NCBI GenBank assembly: GCA_017404985.1
Contig: JAFRBK010000027.1
Coordinates: 104,589 to 168,588, forward strand
From: Clostridia bacterium
GTDB lineage: Bacteria > Bacillota > Clostridia > Christensenellales > Aristaeellaceae
Reading direction: 5' to 3'
Length of the DNA stretch: 64,000 nucleotides
Shown here: in pieces, positions 32,901-42,373 of the stretch
Numbering within the stretch: position 1 is the first letter of the stretch
Layout of the letters: each line of letters opens with the position of its first letter
The notes under the pieces: generated by a model
The model's database searches: none
Told to the model about the DNA's origin: nothing
Seen by the model: only the letters and a program-made list of their open reading frames with translations
Translations under genes and position numbers: made by a program

Positions 32901-35309
32901 ATGGAAAAATGGATTCGGGCGCGGTATCTGCCGGGGATTCCGCTGGGGAAAGACGGGCTGCGGGTGACCGCAGGGAAGGAGCATATTGCCCTTTCCAGAC
33001 GGGCCGCCCGGGAGGGCATGGTGCTGCTGAAAAACGAGGAGAACGCGCTGCCGCTGGCGGAGGGGACGAAGGTGGCCCTGTTCGGCAAGGCGACGATTGA
33101 CTATGTCAAGGGCGGCGGCGGTAGCGGCGACGTGACCGTGCCGTATATTCGGAATCTCTACGACGGGTTCGCGGAGACCATCGGCAAGGAGGCCATTTAT
33201 CCGGGGACGGTGGCCTACTATCAGGAATATGTTGCCGGGCAGTATGCCGAGCACTGGGCGCCGGGCATGGTGGCGGAGCCGCCGGTTCCAGAAGACCTGC
33301 TGCGCGAAGCCCGCGCTTTCACGGACACGGCGGTGATTTCTATCAGCCGGTTCTCCGGGGAAGGATGGGACCGGAAATCGCCCCAGGCGAAGATTACCCG
33401 GAAAGAGCCCGTGACCGGCGACGCGGTGAGCATGAGCGATGTGCTGTTTGAAAGAGGGGATTTCTATCTTTCCGACGCGGAGCGCCGTATGGTGGAAACC
33501 GTCAGCGCCGCCTTCGACAAGACGATTGTCGTGCTGAACAACAGCGGGATGGTGGAGACCGCGTGCTTCCGGGACAATCCCCGGATCCAGGGCCTGCTGA
33601 TGGCTTTCCAGGGCGGCATGGAGGGCGGATGCGCCGAGGCAGAGCTTTTGATGGGCCGGGCGAATCCCAGCGGGAAACTGACGGACACCTATGCCGAGAA
33701 CCTGGAGGACTATCCGGGCTGCGCCGATTTCTACGAGAGCGAGGACTATGTCCACTACTACGAGGACATCTATGTCGGATACCGGTACTTTGAAACCATT
33801 CCCGGGGCGGGGGAAAAGGTGGTGTATCCCTTCGGCTTCGGCCTGAGCTATACGCAGTTTTCCCTGAGCGGAGAGGAACTGCGCTTTTCCGGCGACGAGG
33901 CGGAGATTCGCGTCCTCGTGACGAACGTGGGGGACACGGCCGGAAAAGAAGTGGTGCAGGCATACTACAGCGCGCCGCAGGGGCTGCTGGGGAAACCCGC
34001 CAAAGCGCTGGCCGGATACCGGAAAACACGGCTGCTGGCGCCGGGAGAAAGTGAGCAGGTGATTATCCGCTTCCCGCTGGCCGGCATGGCCAGCTATGAC
34101 GACCTGGGGAAGGCGGCCAAAGCCGCCTGGCTGCTGGAAGCGGGGGAATACCGCTTCTTCGTCGGGACCAGCGTCCGCGACGGGAAATGGCTACAGGAAA
34201 CCTGGACGCTGGGCGAAAACCGGATCACGGAGCAGCTGGCCACCCGTATGGCTCCCACCTGCCTGGAGAAACGGATGCTGGCAGACGGCACCTGGGAGGC
34301 GCTGCCGACCGCGCCGTGCAACGACTTCAACGCCAGTGCCCTGCCGCCCATGACCAAGGAAGAACGCTTCGGCACCCCGGAAATCCGCGGCGTGGCCCGG
34401 CAGGCGGACTTCGGGCTGGGAAAGCGGATGAAGCTGCAGGACGTGGCGGACGGGAAGATGAGCCTGCACGACTTCGTGGCCGCGCTGCCGGATGAGGATG
34501 CTGCTGCCCTGCTGGGCGGGCAGCCCAATATCGGGCTGGCCAACACCTTCGGATACGGGAACAACCCGCTATACGGCATTCCCAGCATCATGACGGCGGA
34601 CGGGCCTGCGGGCGTACGCTTCCATGAAGGGCTCGGCGTATACACCACAGCCTTCCCGTGCGCGACGCTGCTCGGAAGCACATGGGACCCGCAGACCGCC
34701 TACGACGTGGGCGCCGCGGCGGGGCTGGAAGCGAAGGAAAACAACATCATGGTATGGCTGGCGCCGGGCGTGAACATTCACCGGAACCCGCTATGCGGCA
34801 GAAACTTTGAATACTTTTCGGAGGATCCGCTGCTGGCCGGAAAACAGGCGGCGGGCGTGATCCGCGGCGTGCAGTCCAACCGGATCGCCGCCACGCCGAA
34901 GCACTTCGCGCTGAACAACAAGGAAACCAACCGCTTCAACTGCGACTCCCGGGCCTCCGAGCGGGCCATCCGCGAAATCTATCTGAAGCAGTTCGAAATC
35001 CTGGTCCGGGAAGCCCATCCGTGGTCCATCATGACCAGCTACAACATCATCAACGGCCACCGTGCCAGCGAGAACAAGGACCTGCTGACCGGGATCCTCC
35101 GGGGAGAATGGGGCTTTGACGGCATGGTGACGACGGACTGGTGGACATGGGGCGAGCACTACAAGGAAACGGCGGCCGGAAACGATATGAAGATGGCCAC
35201 CGGATTCACGGACCGGCTTCTGATGGCGATGGAAAAGGGCGCGCTGACCCGGGAGGAAATCAACCGGGCGGCGGAGAATGTGCTGCAGCTGATACTGAGA
35301 ATCGACTGA
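32901..35309 (+). CDS. Glycoside hydrolase family 3 beta-glucosidase with reversed domain order
   Basis: The 802-residue protein is a GH3 enzyme, likely cleaving beta-glucosides or xylosides in the cytoplasm, since no signal peptide is present. The alpha/beta sandwich domain comes first (REGMVLLKNEENALPL near residue 37, EGWDRKS near 155), then a fibronectin III-like domain (about 300-440). The TIM-barrel domain is last (about 505-800), with GPAGVRF, KHFALNN and the nucleophile Asp in GFDGMVTTDW (D746). Ordinary GH3 enzymes have the barrel first. This swapped layout is known from some rumen enzymes such as those of Butyrivibrio and Ruminococcus. GGAGG at 32887-32890 region marks the start. 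Confidence 0.9.
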   Translation: MEKWIRARYLPGIPLGKDGLRVTAGKEHIALSRRAAREGMVLLKNEENALPLAEGTKVALFGKATIDYVKGGGGSGDVTVPYIRNLYDGFAETIGKEAIYPGTVAYYQEYVAGQYAEHWAPGMVAEPPVPEDLLREARAFTDTAVISISRFSGEGWDRKSPQAKITRKEPVTGDAVSMSDVLFERGDFYLSDAERRMVETVSAAFDKTIVVLNNSGMVETACFRDNPRIQGLLMAFQGGMEGGCAEAELLMGRANPSGKLTDTYAENLEDYPGCADFYESEDYVHYYEDIYVGYRYFETIPGAGEKVVYPFGFGLSYTQFSLSGEELRFSGDEAEIRVLVTNVGDTAGKEVVQAYYSAPQGLLGKPAKALAGYRKTRLLAPGESEQVIIRFPLAGMASYDDLGKAAKAAWLLEAGEYRFFVGTSVRDGKWLQETWTLGENRITEQLATRMAPTCLEKRMLADGTWEALPTAPCNDFNASALPPMTKEERFGTPEIRGVARQADFGLGKRMKLQDVADGKMSLHDFVAALPDEDAAALLGGQPNIGLANTFGYGNNPLYGIPSIMTADGPAGVRFHEGLGVYTTAFPCATLLGSTWDPQTAYDVGAAAGLEAKENNIMVWLAPGVNIHRNPLCGRNFEYFSEDPLLAGKQAAGVIRGVQSNRIAATPKHFALNNKETNRFNCDSRASERAIREIYLKQFEILVREAHPWSIMTSYNIINGHRASENKDLLTGILRGEWGFDGMVTTDWWTWGEHYKETAAGNDMKMATGFTDRLLMAMEKGALTREEINRAAENVLQLILRID

Positions 35310-35412
35310 ACGGGCCGCAGCAGGGATAGGGAGCTTATTTCCAGCCTGGGCTGAGCTGCCGGACGGAGCCAACGGATCGGATCTGCCCAACGGACCGGAA
35401 GAACCAAAACGG

Positions 35413-35450
35413 AAAACCGGAGCTGCTGATGCATGCAGCTCCGGTTTTTT
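35413..35450. terminator. Bidirectional terminator
   Basis: AAAACCGGAGCTGC (35413-35426) pairs perfectly with GCAGCTCCGGTTTT (35435-35448), with runs of A and T on both sides. It serves the convergent GH3 and aldo/keto reductase genes. Confidence 0.9.
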
Positions 35451-35471
35451 GGACGGATTTGCGGGGTGGGG

Positions 35472-36596
35472 TTATTTTTCCAGTTCCTGTCTGCATTTCT
35501 GCAGGAGATCGATAATCGGGAGATGCTGCGGGCACTGGCCCTCGCACTGGCCGCAGGCGACGCAGTCGCCGGCTTTGCCCTTATCCTGGGTGACAATCGA
35601 ATACTCCCGCAGCGTGCGGAATTCCGGGCTGCCCTTGCGGCGGTTAACCACATTGAAGATTTCCGGGATCGGGATGCCCATCGGGCAGCCTTCCGTGCAA
35701 TAATGGCAGGCGGTGCAGGCGATGGACTTATCCGCGTTGATCGCTTCCTGGGCCAGGCGGATCAGCTCATAATCCTTTTCCTTCAGCGGAATATCTTTGA
35801 TGGATTCCAGATTGTCCTCCATCTGGCTGACATTGCTCATGCCGCTGAGGACTGCAAGGATGTTATCCAGGCTGGCCGCATAGCGCAGGGCCCAGCTGGC
35901 GTAGGAGCGGCCGCTGCCTTCCCGGTCATAGATCGCCTTCACTTCGGGAATGGGATCGGCCAGGATGCCGCCCTTCACGGGCTCCATGATGACTACCGGC
36001 TTGCCGTGGGCTTTGCAGATTTCCCAGTTCCGTCGGGAGGCTACGCCGGGATTTTCCCAGTCGGCATAATTGATCTGCAGCTGGACAAACTCCACGTCCG
36101 GATGCTTCGTAAGCAGGTCATCCAGGAGGGCCGGGTCCGCATGGAAGGAGAAACCCCAGTGTCGGATCAGGCCTTTTTCCTTCTGCTCCCTGACAAAATC
36201 CCACAGGCCGTAGGCTTCATACTTTTCCACATTGGAACGCTGGAGGGCGTGGAGCAGGTAAAAGTCAAAATAGCCCGCGCCGGTGCGTTCCAGGCTGGTG
36301 AACAATTGCCCCTTGGCGGAAGCTTCATCCTTCACGACCGCGGCGTTGACATTCAGCTTGGTGGCGAGGGTATAGGCATCCCGCGGAAAACGGTCCGCCA
36401 CCGCAGCTTTGAAGGCGGCTTCGCTCTGGCCACCGTCGTACACATAGGCCGTATCAAAATAGGTTCCGCCGGCGGCGATGAACTTATCCGCCATCACGCA
36501 GACCTGGGGGACATCAATGCTGCCATCGGCCAGCTTCGGCAGGCGCATGAGACCGAAGCCCAGGCGGAATGGATTCAGTTTGAATAAATCGCTCAT
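35472..36596 (-). CDS. Aldo/keto reductase with C-terminal 2x[4Fe-4S] ferredoxin domain
   Basis: The 374-residue protein combines an aldo/keto reductase barrel (FRLGFGLMRLP, TYFDTAYVYDGG with catalytic Asp/Tyr, LATKLN with Lys, YLLHAL with His) and a C-terminal ferredoxin-like region with CTACHYCTEGCP and CVACGQCEGQCP, eight cysteines for two clusters. Such predicted oxidoreductases are common in anaerobes; they may link carbonyl reduction to ferredoxin electrons, but physiological substrates are unclear. Start 36596 follows GGAGG, and a good promoter lies about 45 bases upstream. It forms a single-gene unit. Confidence 0.88.
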   Translation of the reverse strand: MSDLFKLNPFRLGFGLMRLPKLADGSIDVPQVCVMADKFIAAGGTYFDTAYVYDGGQSEAAFKAAVADRFPRDAYTLATKLNVNAAVVKDEASAKGQLFTSLERTGAGYFDFYLLHALQRSNVEKYEAYGLWDFVREQKEKGLIRHWGFSFHADPALLDDLLTKHPDVEFVQLQINYADWENPGVASRRNWEICKAHGKPVVIMEPVKGGILADPIPEVKAIYDREGSGRSYASWALRYAASLDNILAVLSGMSNVSQMEDNLESIKDIPLKEKDYELIRLAQEAINADKSIACTACHYCTEGCPMGIPIPEIFNVVNRRKGSPEFRTLREYSIVTQDKGKAGDCVACGQCEGQCPQHLPIIDLLQKCRQELEK

Positions 36597-36908
36597 ACAG
36601 GGCCCTCCTCCATCTTTCGGATGAATGATTTTCTGCCCTTTATTTAAGTGCAAAGCGGGCGTTCTGTCAAGGTCGTTCTTTTGTTGTATATTTCTTGCGA
36701 TTTATTGCGGCACCCCCTGCTGGGGAGAGGATGATGCGGAGCGGGAAAACTGCCGGGGGAATGGGAGCGGATATCACCAGGCGGGAAGAAGAAAAGGCGA
36801 AGGGAAATCAAGGGGCGGCGGAGAAATAATACAGGGAGGACTGCGGGACGGACAGGACCGGCTGGCCGGGCATGACGGAGAAAACCGGAAAGAAGGAGAG
36901 ACGGACCT
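36597..36908. other. Divergent intergenic region between aldo/keto reductase and macro-domain genes
   Basis: Besides the aldo/keto reductase promoter at 36642-36670, I see no convincing plus-strand promoter for the macro-domain gene. The part from 36720 to 36900 is GC-rich and purine-rich, with no coding signal that I trust. Confidence 0.5.
36642..36670 (-). promoter_or_regulatory. Promoter of the aldo/keto reductase gene
   Basis: On the minus strand TTGACA (36670-36665) and TTAAAT (36647-36642) are 17 bases apart. The start codon is about 45 bases downstream of the -10 box. Confidence 0.72.
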
Positions 36909-38003
36909 ATGCCATTTGAAATAATCCGGAACGATATTACCAGGATGCGGGTAGACGCCATTGTGAACGCCGCAAACCGGAGTTTGCTGGGCGGGGGCGG
37001 TGTGGACGGCGCGATTCACCACGCGGCCGGGCCGGAGCTGCTGGCGGAATGCCGGACCCTGAACGGGTGCGAAACCGGGCAGGCCAAGATCACGAGAGGA
37101 TACCGGCTGCCGGCGAAATATGTGATCCACACGGTCGGGCCGGTATGGCACGGCGGAGGATACCACGAACGGGAGCTTCTGGGGAACTGCTACCGGAACT
37201 CGCTGGCGCTGGCCGCGGAATACTGCTGCGAATCCATCGCTTTTCCCCTGATTTCCGCGGGGGCCTACGGATACCCGAAGGACGAGGCGATGGCGGTGGC
37301 CGTGGAGGTGATCAGCCAGTTTCTGCTGCACAACGAAATGATGGTATATCTGGTGGTATTTGGCAGGCAGGAATTCTTTACGGGGAAGAAACTGTTCCGG
37401 GATATTCAGGAATACATCGACGACCACTATGCCGCCAGCCATGTGCGGAAAAACACGGAATTCCGGCGGGAACAGCTCTGGCAGAGGGACGAATTCAAGG
37501 CGCTGGAGGCGGAGAAGGATTTCTATGCGGACGCTATGGCGGGCGCGACGGATGAGGCGACCGTATGGGGTGGGATGCCGATCCCGGAAGCGGCGAGCAA
37601 ACCGGGCGCCATGCCGATGACGGACTGGAGCGAGCTGGTCAAGGGGACGGACGAAGGATTCTCCCAGGCACTGCTGCGGATGATTGACGAGCGGGGCATG
37701 ACGGACGCGCAATGCTACAAGAAAGCCAACGTGGACCGGCGGCTTTTCAGCAAGATCCGTTCCGACCCGGAATACCGGCCCAGCAAGCCCACGGTGTTCG
37801 CCTTCGCCATGGCGCTGGAGCTGTCCCTGCCGGAGACGAAGGACCTGCTGAGCAAGGCCGGGTTTGCGCTGACCCACAGTAGCAAGATGGACGTGGTGCT
37901 GGAATACTGCATCAAGCGGCGTTTCTACGACGTGATCCAGATCAACGAAGTGCTGTACGAGCTGGACCTGCCGCTGCTGGGGAACAGCAACAATGTCGCA
38001 TAG
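36909..38003 (+). CDS. Macro-domain protein with helical C-terminal extension
   Basis: The 364-residue protein starts with a macro domain (about residues 1-165) with [30 protein letters not shown] and the loop [14 protein letters not shown], which together bind ADP-ribose; related enzymes remove ADP-ribose or deacetylate O-acetyl-ADP-ribose. A charged linker (about 170-240) leads to a helical region (about 245-350; [40 protein letters not shown]) that resembles a helix-turn-helix or transcription-regulator-like fold. The von Willebrand A gene follows after 87 bases. The fusion suggests a regulator that senses ADP-ribose compounds, but its target cannot be inferred. Confidence 0.82.
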   Translation: MPFEIIRNDITRMRVDAIVNAANRSLLGGGGVDGAIHHAAGPELLAECRTLNGCETGQAKITRGYRLPAKYVIHTVGPVWHGGGYHERELLGNCYRNSLALAAEYCCESIAFPLISAGAYGYPKDEAMAVAVEVISQFLLHNEMMVYLVVFGRQEFFTGKKLFRDIQEYIDDHYAASHVRKNTEFRREQLWQRDEFKALEAEKDFYADAMAGATDEATVWGGMPIPEAASKPGAMPMTDWSELVKGTDEGFSQALLRMIDERGMTDAQCYKKANVDRRLFSKIRSDPEYRPSKPTVFAFAMALELSLPETKDLLSKAGFALTHSSKMDVVLEYCIKRRFYDVIQINEVLYELDLPLLGNSNNVA

Positions 38004-38090
38004 CAGGCGACCTTTCAAAGAACAATCTGCTGTATGATTTCTCCCGTAAGGAACGGAAACGATCCGAAAAAGACGGGAGGGGGATTTCCA

Positions 38091-38744
38091 ATGAAAAAGA
38101 ATCTGACGGAAATGGTTTTCATTCTGGACCGGAGCGGCTCCATGAGCGGGCTGGAAGGGGACACGATCGGCGGCTTCAACAGCATGATTGCACGCCAGAA
38201 GAAGGAGGACGGCGAGGCCCTGGTTTCCACCGTGCTGTTCGCCAACGAGAGCACGGTGATCCACGACCGGGTGGACATCCGGAAGATCGAGCCGCTGACG
38301 GAGCGGCAGTACCGCGTCGGGGGCAGCACGGCCCTGATCGACGCAATCGGGCAGGCAATCCACCACATGGGCAACGTGCACAAATACGCACGGGAGGAGG
38401 ACCGGCCGGAGCACACCATCTTCATCATCACCACGGACGGCATGGAGAACGCCAGCTACCGCTACTCCAGCGACGAGGTGAAGCGGATGGTGGAGAAGGA
38501 GAAGAACCAGTACGGATGGGAGTTCCTGTTCCTGGGGGCCAACATTGACGCGGTGGAGACCGCGAAGCGGTACGGGATCGGGGCCGACCGGGCCGTGCGG
38601 TTCCACAACGATCCGAGGGGCGTGGCGCTGAACTACGAGACGGTCAGCAGAACCGTCGGCGCCATGCGGATGAATGCGCCCGTCCGGGGCGACTGGAAGT
38701 CGGACATCGAGATGGACTATGCGACCAGAGCCCCGGAGAGATAA
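38091..38744 (+). CDS. von Willebrand factor type A domain protein
   Basis: The 217-residue protein is one vWA domain with an intact metal-ion-dependent adhesion site: DRSGSMSG (D13, S15, S17), the Thr in GGSTALIDAIG, and TTDGMEN. It has no signal peptide, so it acts in the cytosol. Cytosolic vWA proteins of this short type occur in bacterial stress systems, for example near TerD or macro-domain genes, and probably mediate metal-dependent protein contacts. GGGAGGGGG precedes ATG 38091. Its position after the macro-domain gene suggests a functional pair. A hairpin terminator follows. Confidence 0.85.
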   Translation: MKKNLTEMVFILDRSGSMSGLEGDTIGGFNSMIARQKKEDGEALVSTVLFANESTVIHDRVDIRKIEPLTERQYRVGGSTALIDAIGQAIHHMGNVHKYAREEDRPEHTIFIITTDGMENASYRYSSDEVKRMVEKEKNQYGWEFLFLGANIDAVETAKRYGIGADRAVRFHNDPRGVALNYETVSRTVGAMRMNAPVRGDWKSDIEMDYATRAPER

Positions 38745-38759
38745 TCCTATGAATACGGA

Positions 38760-38790
38760 AAACAGCCGGCACACGCTGCCGGCTGTGTTT
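38760..38790 (+). terminator. Terminator after the vWA gene
   Basis: ACAGCCGGCA (38762-38771) and TGCCGGCTGT (38777-38786) form a perfect 10-base stem around CACGC, followed by GTTT. The T-run is short. Confidence 0.75.
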
Positions 38791-38901
38791 CTGCACGCGG
38801 CGCCAATCCGGTTCACAGCTGGCAAAGGGAAAAGGCAGGAGTACGGCGAAATATCACCATGGAAAAACCATTTTTTGGAGACGGAAGGGCCGGTTTACTG
38901 C

Positions 38902-39351
38902 ATGAAGAAACGCATTGCTGCCGCTATTGTACGGTTTCGGATTGGGATCCTGATTTGCATCCTTATCGTTGCTACCTGGAGCGTTTTTCAGATCGGGAGG
39001 ACGAACATCAACTACGACCTGACCCGGTACCTGTCCGACGATACCATGACGAAAAAGGCGCTGGCCGTGATGCAGGAGGAATTCGGCGGGGTGCCGGCTG
39101 CGAAGATTCTGGGGCACAGCGTGCGGGAGCTCTATCCTCACATCGGGGAGGAATGGTTCCGGGAGATCAAGCGCGCCGCGCTGGACGGCGAAACCGTCGA
39201 AGGGGAAATGACCAATGCCCTGGACGGGGAACGGTACCACTACACGGTACGCCAGATTATTTATCCCGGATACTGCGCGGTGACATATACCAGAAAATCG
39301 GATAAAGCCAGCGGGGCGGAACAACTGGCAGTCCGGATGGTCAGATGCTGA
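38902..39351 (+). pseudogene. Chimeric relic: MMPL transporter N-terminus joined to a PAS-domain fragment
   Basis: The 149-codon frame begins like an MMPL/RND-type membrane transporter: a basic start, one membrane helix (about residues 10-30), then NINYDLTRYLSDDTMTKKAL and VMQEEFGG, which match the first extracellular loop of that family. From about residue 68 it becomes LGHSVRELYPHIGEEWFREI, then a segment ending PGYCAVTYT, which resembles the second half of PAS domains found before GGDEF or kinase domains. Neither family is complete: a transporter of this type has about 700 or more residues. The ribosome site is weak and the end overlaps the opposing anmK gene by 11 bases. A deletion fusing two genes is the simplest reading. 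Confidence 0.6.
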
Positions 39352-40525
39352 TTTTTCCCATGACCACGGGATGGGAGGCTCCGGTGACAGAAACGAGATT
39401 GTTCGCGTGGCCGCAGACGCATTCGTTGGCGAGAACGGCGAAGGCGACGGCCTCCTTGGCGTCGCTGTCCAGCCCAAGATCCTCATTCGTCAGGACGGGA
39501 ATGCCCAGCAGTAGCGCGCGCAGGTCCCGCATGAGGGCGGCGTTGCGGCAACCGCCGCCGCCGACCACCAGGCAGTCCGGCTTCACCGGGCAGAAATCCC
39601 GGACGGCGGCACGGACACATTCCGCCGTGAAACGGGTGGCCGTGGCCAGCAGGTCCTCCAGGCTGAGCCCGAGTTCCTGCGACTTTGCCATCAGCACAGC
39701 GACATATTCTACCCCATAAGCTTCCCGGCCGGTTGTTTTCGGGGGCTTTTTTTTCAGATAGGGATCCTGCAGCATAAAGGAAAGCAGCGGCCCGCTGACA
39801 GCGCCCGCGGCGGCCAGACTGCCGTCCGGGTCAAAGCGCTGCGCCCCGCCGGACGCGATTTCAACAATCTGGTCCATGACCATATTGCCGGGGCCGGTAT
39901 CAAAGGCAAAGGTATCCTCCGGTTTGCCCCCGGCGGGCAGTACCGTCAGGTTTCCGATGCCGCCCACATTCTGGAGGCCGACGGTTTCGTTTTCCCGGCG
40001 GTACAGCAGATATTCGGCATAGGGCACCAGGGGCGCGCCCTGGCCGCCGGCCGCCAGGTCCCGCACCCGGAAATCGCTGACGACCGGGCAGCCGAGCCCC
40101 TCGCAGATGACGGAGGGCTCGCCCAGCTGCAGCGTGGCGCGCACCGGGCGGCCCAGATAGGTTTCCGCCGAGGGCTGATGATACAGCGTCTGGCCGTGGC
40201 TGCCCACCAGATCAATCGAAGCCGGGGAGATACCGGCCGCTGCGCAGACGGCGAGACAGGCTTCCAGGGAAAACTGCCCCAGCCAGAAATGGAAACGGGC
40301 CAGATCCCGGCTGCCGCCGGCATCACCGGAGGCCAGGCGGAGGATCTCCGACCGGACCGGATCGGAATAGGGCAGGGAAACAAAGCCCAGGGTGCGGACC
40401 TTCGTCCCGAGGCCGGAGCCGCTGATTTCCGCCAGAACGGCATCCATACCGTCCGCGGAGGTGCCGCTCATCAAGCCGATGACCAAACGGGTTTCCTTCT
40501 TTTCCAATGCATTCAGCAGGCCCAT
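39341..40525 (-). CDS. anmK: Anhydro-N-acetylmuramic acid kinase
   Basis: The 394-residue enzyme phosphorylates and opens 1,6-anhydro-MurNAc to MurNAc-6-phosphate during peptidoglycan recycling. The ATP and sugar site motif GLMSGTSADGMDAVL is near residue 18; other conserved parts are VGSHGQTLYH, LQLGEPSVI, GGQGAPLVPY and LQNVGGIGNLTVLP. Length is normal for the family. It starts 4 bases after the permease stop, so it belongs to the transporter operon. The next step enzyme, MurNAc-6-phosphate etherase (MurQ), is not in this window. The cytosolic role fits import of anhydro-muropeptide sugars by the neighbouring transporter. Confidence 0.93.
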   Translation of the reverse strand: MGLLNALEKKETRLVIGLMSGTSADGMDAVLAEISGSGLGTKVRTLGFVSLPYSDPVRSEILRLASGDAGGSRDLARFHFWLGQFSLEACLAVCAAAGISPASIDLVGSHGQTLYHQPSAETYLGRPVRATLQLGEPSVICEGLGCPVVSDFRVRDLAAGGQGAPLVPYAEYLLYRRENETVGLQNVGGIGNLTVLPAGGKPEDTFAFDTGPGNMVMDQIVEIASGGAQRFDPDGSLAAAGAVSGPLLSFMLQDPYLKKKPPKTTGREAYGVEYVAVLMAKSQELGLSLEDLLATATRFTAECVRAAVRDFCPVKPDCLVVGGGGCRNAALMRDLRALLLGIPVLTNEDLGLDSDAKEAVAFAVLANECVCGHANNLVSVTGASHPVVMGKISI

Positions 40526-40529
40526 CGCA

Positions 40530-41369
40530 TTATCCTTTCACGCCGCCGAGGGCGATACCTTCCACAAACTGTTTCTGGAGGAACACATAGAGCACGAAGG
40601 GGAAGAGGAAGGTCAGCGTGGCGCCGGCCATGACCATGCCGTAATTCGTGGTGGAGTTGCTGGAAAGGGTGGACATGGTGACCGGCAGGACCCGCATCTC
40701 CGACCGGGTATTGATAATCAGCGGCCAGAGGAAGTTGTTCCAGGCAGCGTTAAAGGTGAAGATCGTGAGCGTGATCAGCGCCGGCTGCACCAGCGGGAGC
40801 ACGATCGTGACAAACCGGCGGACCTCGCCGCAGCCGTCAATTTCCGCGGCCTCCAGGAGTTCATTCGGGACCGCCACCATGAACTGGCGCATCAGGAAAA
40901 TGCCGAAGGCGCCGACCATGGGCAGGATCAGGGCGGAATAGGTATTCGTGAGCCCGGCACGGTTGATCATGACAAACATCGGGATCAGGATGACCTGGCC
41001 GGGGATCATCATGGTGGCGAGATAGCCCTGGAAAAGGGCTTCCTTGCCGGGAACCGGCTTCTTTTCAAACCCGTAGGCGGCCATGGCGGAAACGATATCC
41101 ACCAGCAGGCAGGAGCCGGTGACGACGATGATACTGTTTTTCAGCGCGGTGCCGAAATCGCGCTTGACGATCGCATACCAGTAATTATACAGGTCGGGGC
41201 GCAGGTCTTTGAACTTGATATACAGGGTTTCCGAATCGGTGAAGGAGACGGCGATCATATAGATCAGCGGCAGGAGGCAGAGGACGGCGAAGAGCGTGAC
41301 CAGCACGACGCCGAGGGCGACCCAAGGGGAGAAGGGCTGCTTTTTTATGCTGTTTTTTTTGCTTTTCAT
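40530..41369 (-). CDS. ABC transporter permease, CUT1 sugar family (MalG type)
   Basis: The 279-residue inner-membrane protein has six predicted helices and the cytoplasmic EAA loop (EAAEIDGCGEVRRFVTIVLP), which docks on the ATPase. It matches MalG-type permeases of carbohydrate importers. ATG 41369 overlaps the stop of the upstream permease gene by four bases (ATGA), so translation is coupled. The ATPase is not encoded nearby; CUT1 importers often share one MsmK-type ATPase encoded elsewhere. Context with anmK and an AmiE-like hydrolase suggests a muropeptide or amino-sugar substrate. Confidence 0.92.
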   Translation of the reverse strand: MKSKKNSIKKQPFSPWVALGVVLVTLFAVLCLLPLIYMIAVSFTDSETLYIKFKDLRPDLYNYWYAIVKRDFGTALKNSIIVVTGSCLLVDIVSAMAAYGFEKKPVPGKEALFQGYLATMMIPGQVILIPMFVMINRAGLTNTYSALILPMVGAFGIFLMRQFMVAVPNELLEAAEIDGCGEVRRFVTIVLPLVQPALITLTIFTFNAAWNNFLWPLIINTRSEMRVLPVTMSTLSSNSTTNYGMVMAGATLTFLFPFVLYVFLQKQFVEGIALGGVKG

Positions 41370-42286
41370 GCCTGCTTCACCTCGTCTTTCTCCTTGAAGC
41401 ACACGGTCTGGATCAGGTGAATCAGCAGGATCACGACCAGGAGGCAAATGGCGACGGCGCTGGCATAGCCGTAATTCTTATCCTGGAAGGCAAAGGTATA
41501 GATCACATAGGCGACCGTATAGGTGGAACGGCCCGGGCCGCCGCCGGTCATCTTATAGACCAGGTCAAAGACCTGGAAGGAGCCGATGATGCCCAGGGTC
41601 ACGATCATATAGGTGATCGGGCGGAGCAGCGGCAGCGTGATATGGAAGAAGCGCTGCACCGGGGTGGCGCCGTCCACAATGGCGGCTTCGCGGACATCCG
41701 TGGGGATATTCATGACGCCGGCGTAATAGATGACCATATAATAGCCGGTGCCCTTCCAGATGGCAACCACCGCCACGCTGGGGAGGGCGGAGGCTTTCTT
41801 GCCGAGAAAATTGACCGGCTGGGCACCCAGGAATTCCAGCAGCTGGTTGATCAGGCCGCCCTTGGGCTGATACATGATATTCCACACGGTGGCGGAGGCG
41901 ATCAGGGAGACGATGACCGGGATGAAGATGACGCTGCGCATCAGGGAACCGTAGCGGGTTTTCATATGCTCCGCGATGAAGACCGCGATCAGCAGCGAGA
42001 GGACGGTCTGGGCCGGCACGGTGATCAGCACATAGCGCACCGTGTTGCTGAGGGATTCCGTCAGGACGCGGTTGGTAAAGAGACGGGCGTAATTATCCAG
42101 GCCGATCCACTCCGGAGGCGAGGCCATATTATACTTGGTGAAGGAAAAGAAGGCAGACAGAAAGATCGGGATCACATTGAAGGTCATCATCAGGACAAAA
42201 CTGGGCAGGATATAGAGAAGGCCGATGATGATCTGCCTGCGCGTTCGGGGACTTACGCGGCGCCGCGCGCGCCCTGCAACGGTCAT
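41366..42286 (-). CDS. ABC transporter permease, CUT1 sugar family (MalF type)
   Basis: The 306-residue protein has six predicted membrane helices and the EAA loop REAAIVDGATPVQRFFHITL. It pairs with the MalG-type permease to form the channel. ATG 42286 has GGAGG eight bases upstream; the in-frame GTG at 42295 overlaps that site and is less likely. It follows the solute-binding protein gene after an 87-base gap that holds a strong hairpin. Confidence 0.92.
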   Translation of the reverse strand: MTVAGRARRRVSPRTRRQIIIGLLYILPSFVLMMTFNVIPIFLSAFFSFTKYNMASPPEWIGLDNYARLFTNRVLTESLSNTVRYVLITVPAQTVLSLLIAVFIAEHMKTRYGSLMRSVIFIPVIVSLIASATVWNIMYQPKGGLINQLLEFLGAQPVNFLGKKASALPSVAVVAIWKGTGYYMVIYYAGVMNIPTDVREAAIVDGATPVQRFFHITLPLLRPITYMIVTLGIIGSFQVFDLVYKMTGGGPGRSTYTVAYVIYTFAFQDKNYGYASAVAICLLVVILLIHLIQTVCFKEKDEVKQA

Positions 42287-42326
42287 GGGATTCACCTCCG
42301 GGAAGAAAGGATTTGAACAGAAGAAC

Positions 42327-42357
42327 GGAGCTCCGGAAGCAAGCTTGCCGGAGCTCC
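42327..42357 (-). terminator. Hairpin between binding-protein and permease genes
   Basis: GGAGCTCCGG (42327-42336) and CCGGAGCTCC (42348-42357) are a perfect inverted repeat. There is no T-run, so it is more likely an RNA-stabilising or partially terminating hairpin that gives more binding protein than permease, as known for maltose-type operons. Confidence 0.65.
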
Positions 42358-42373
42358 GCGGATGCGTTACGGA

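Noticed and set aside
36774-38825. 683-codon open frame on the minus strand
   Set aside because: It lies opposite the macro-domain and vWA genes, whose motifs are clear; the long frame is a by-product of high GC content.
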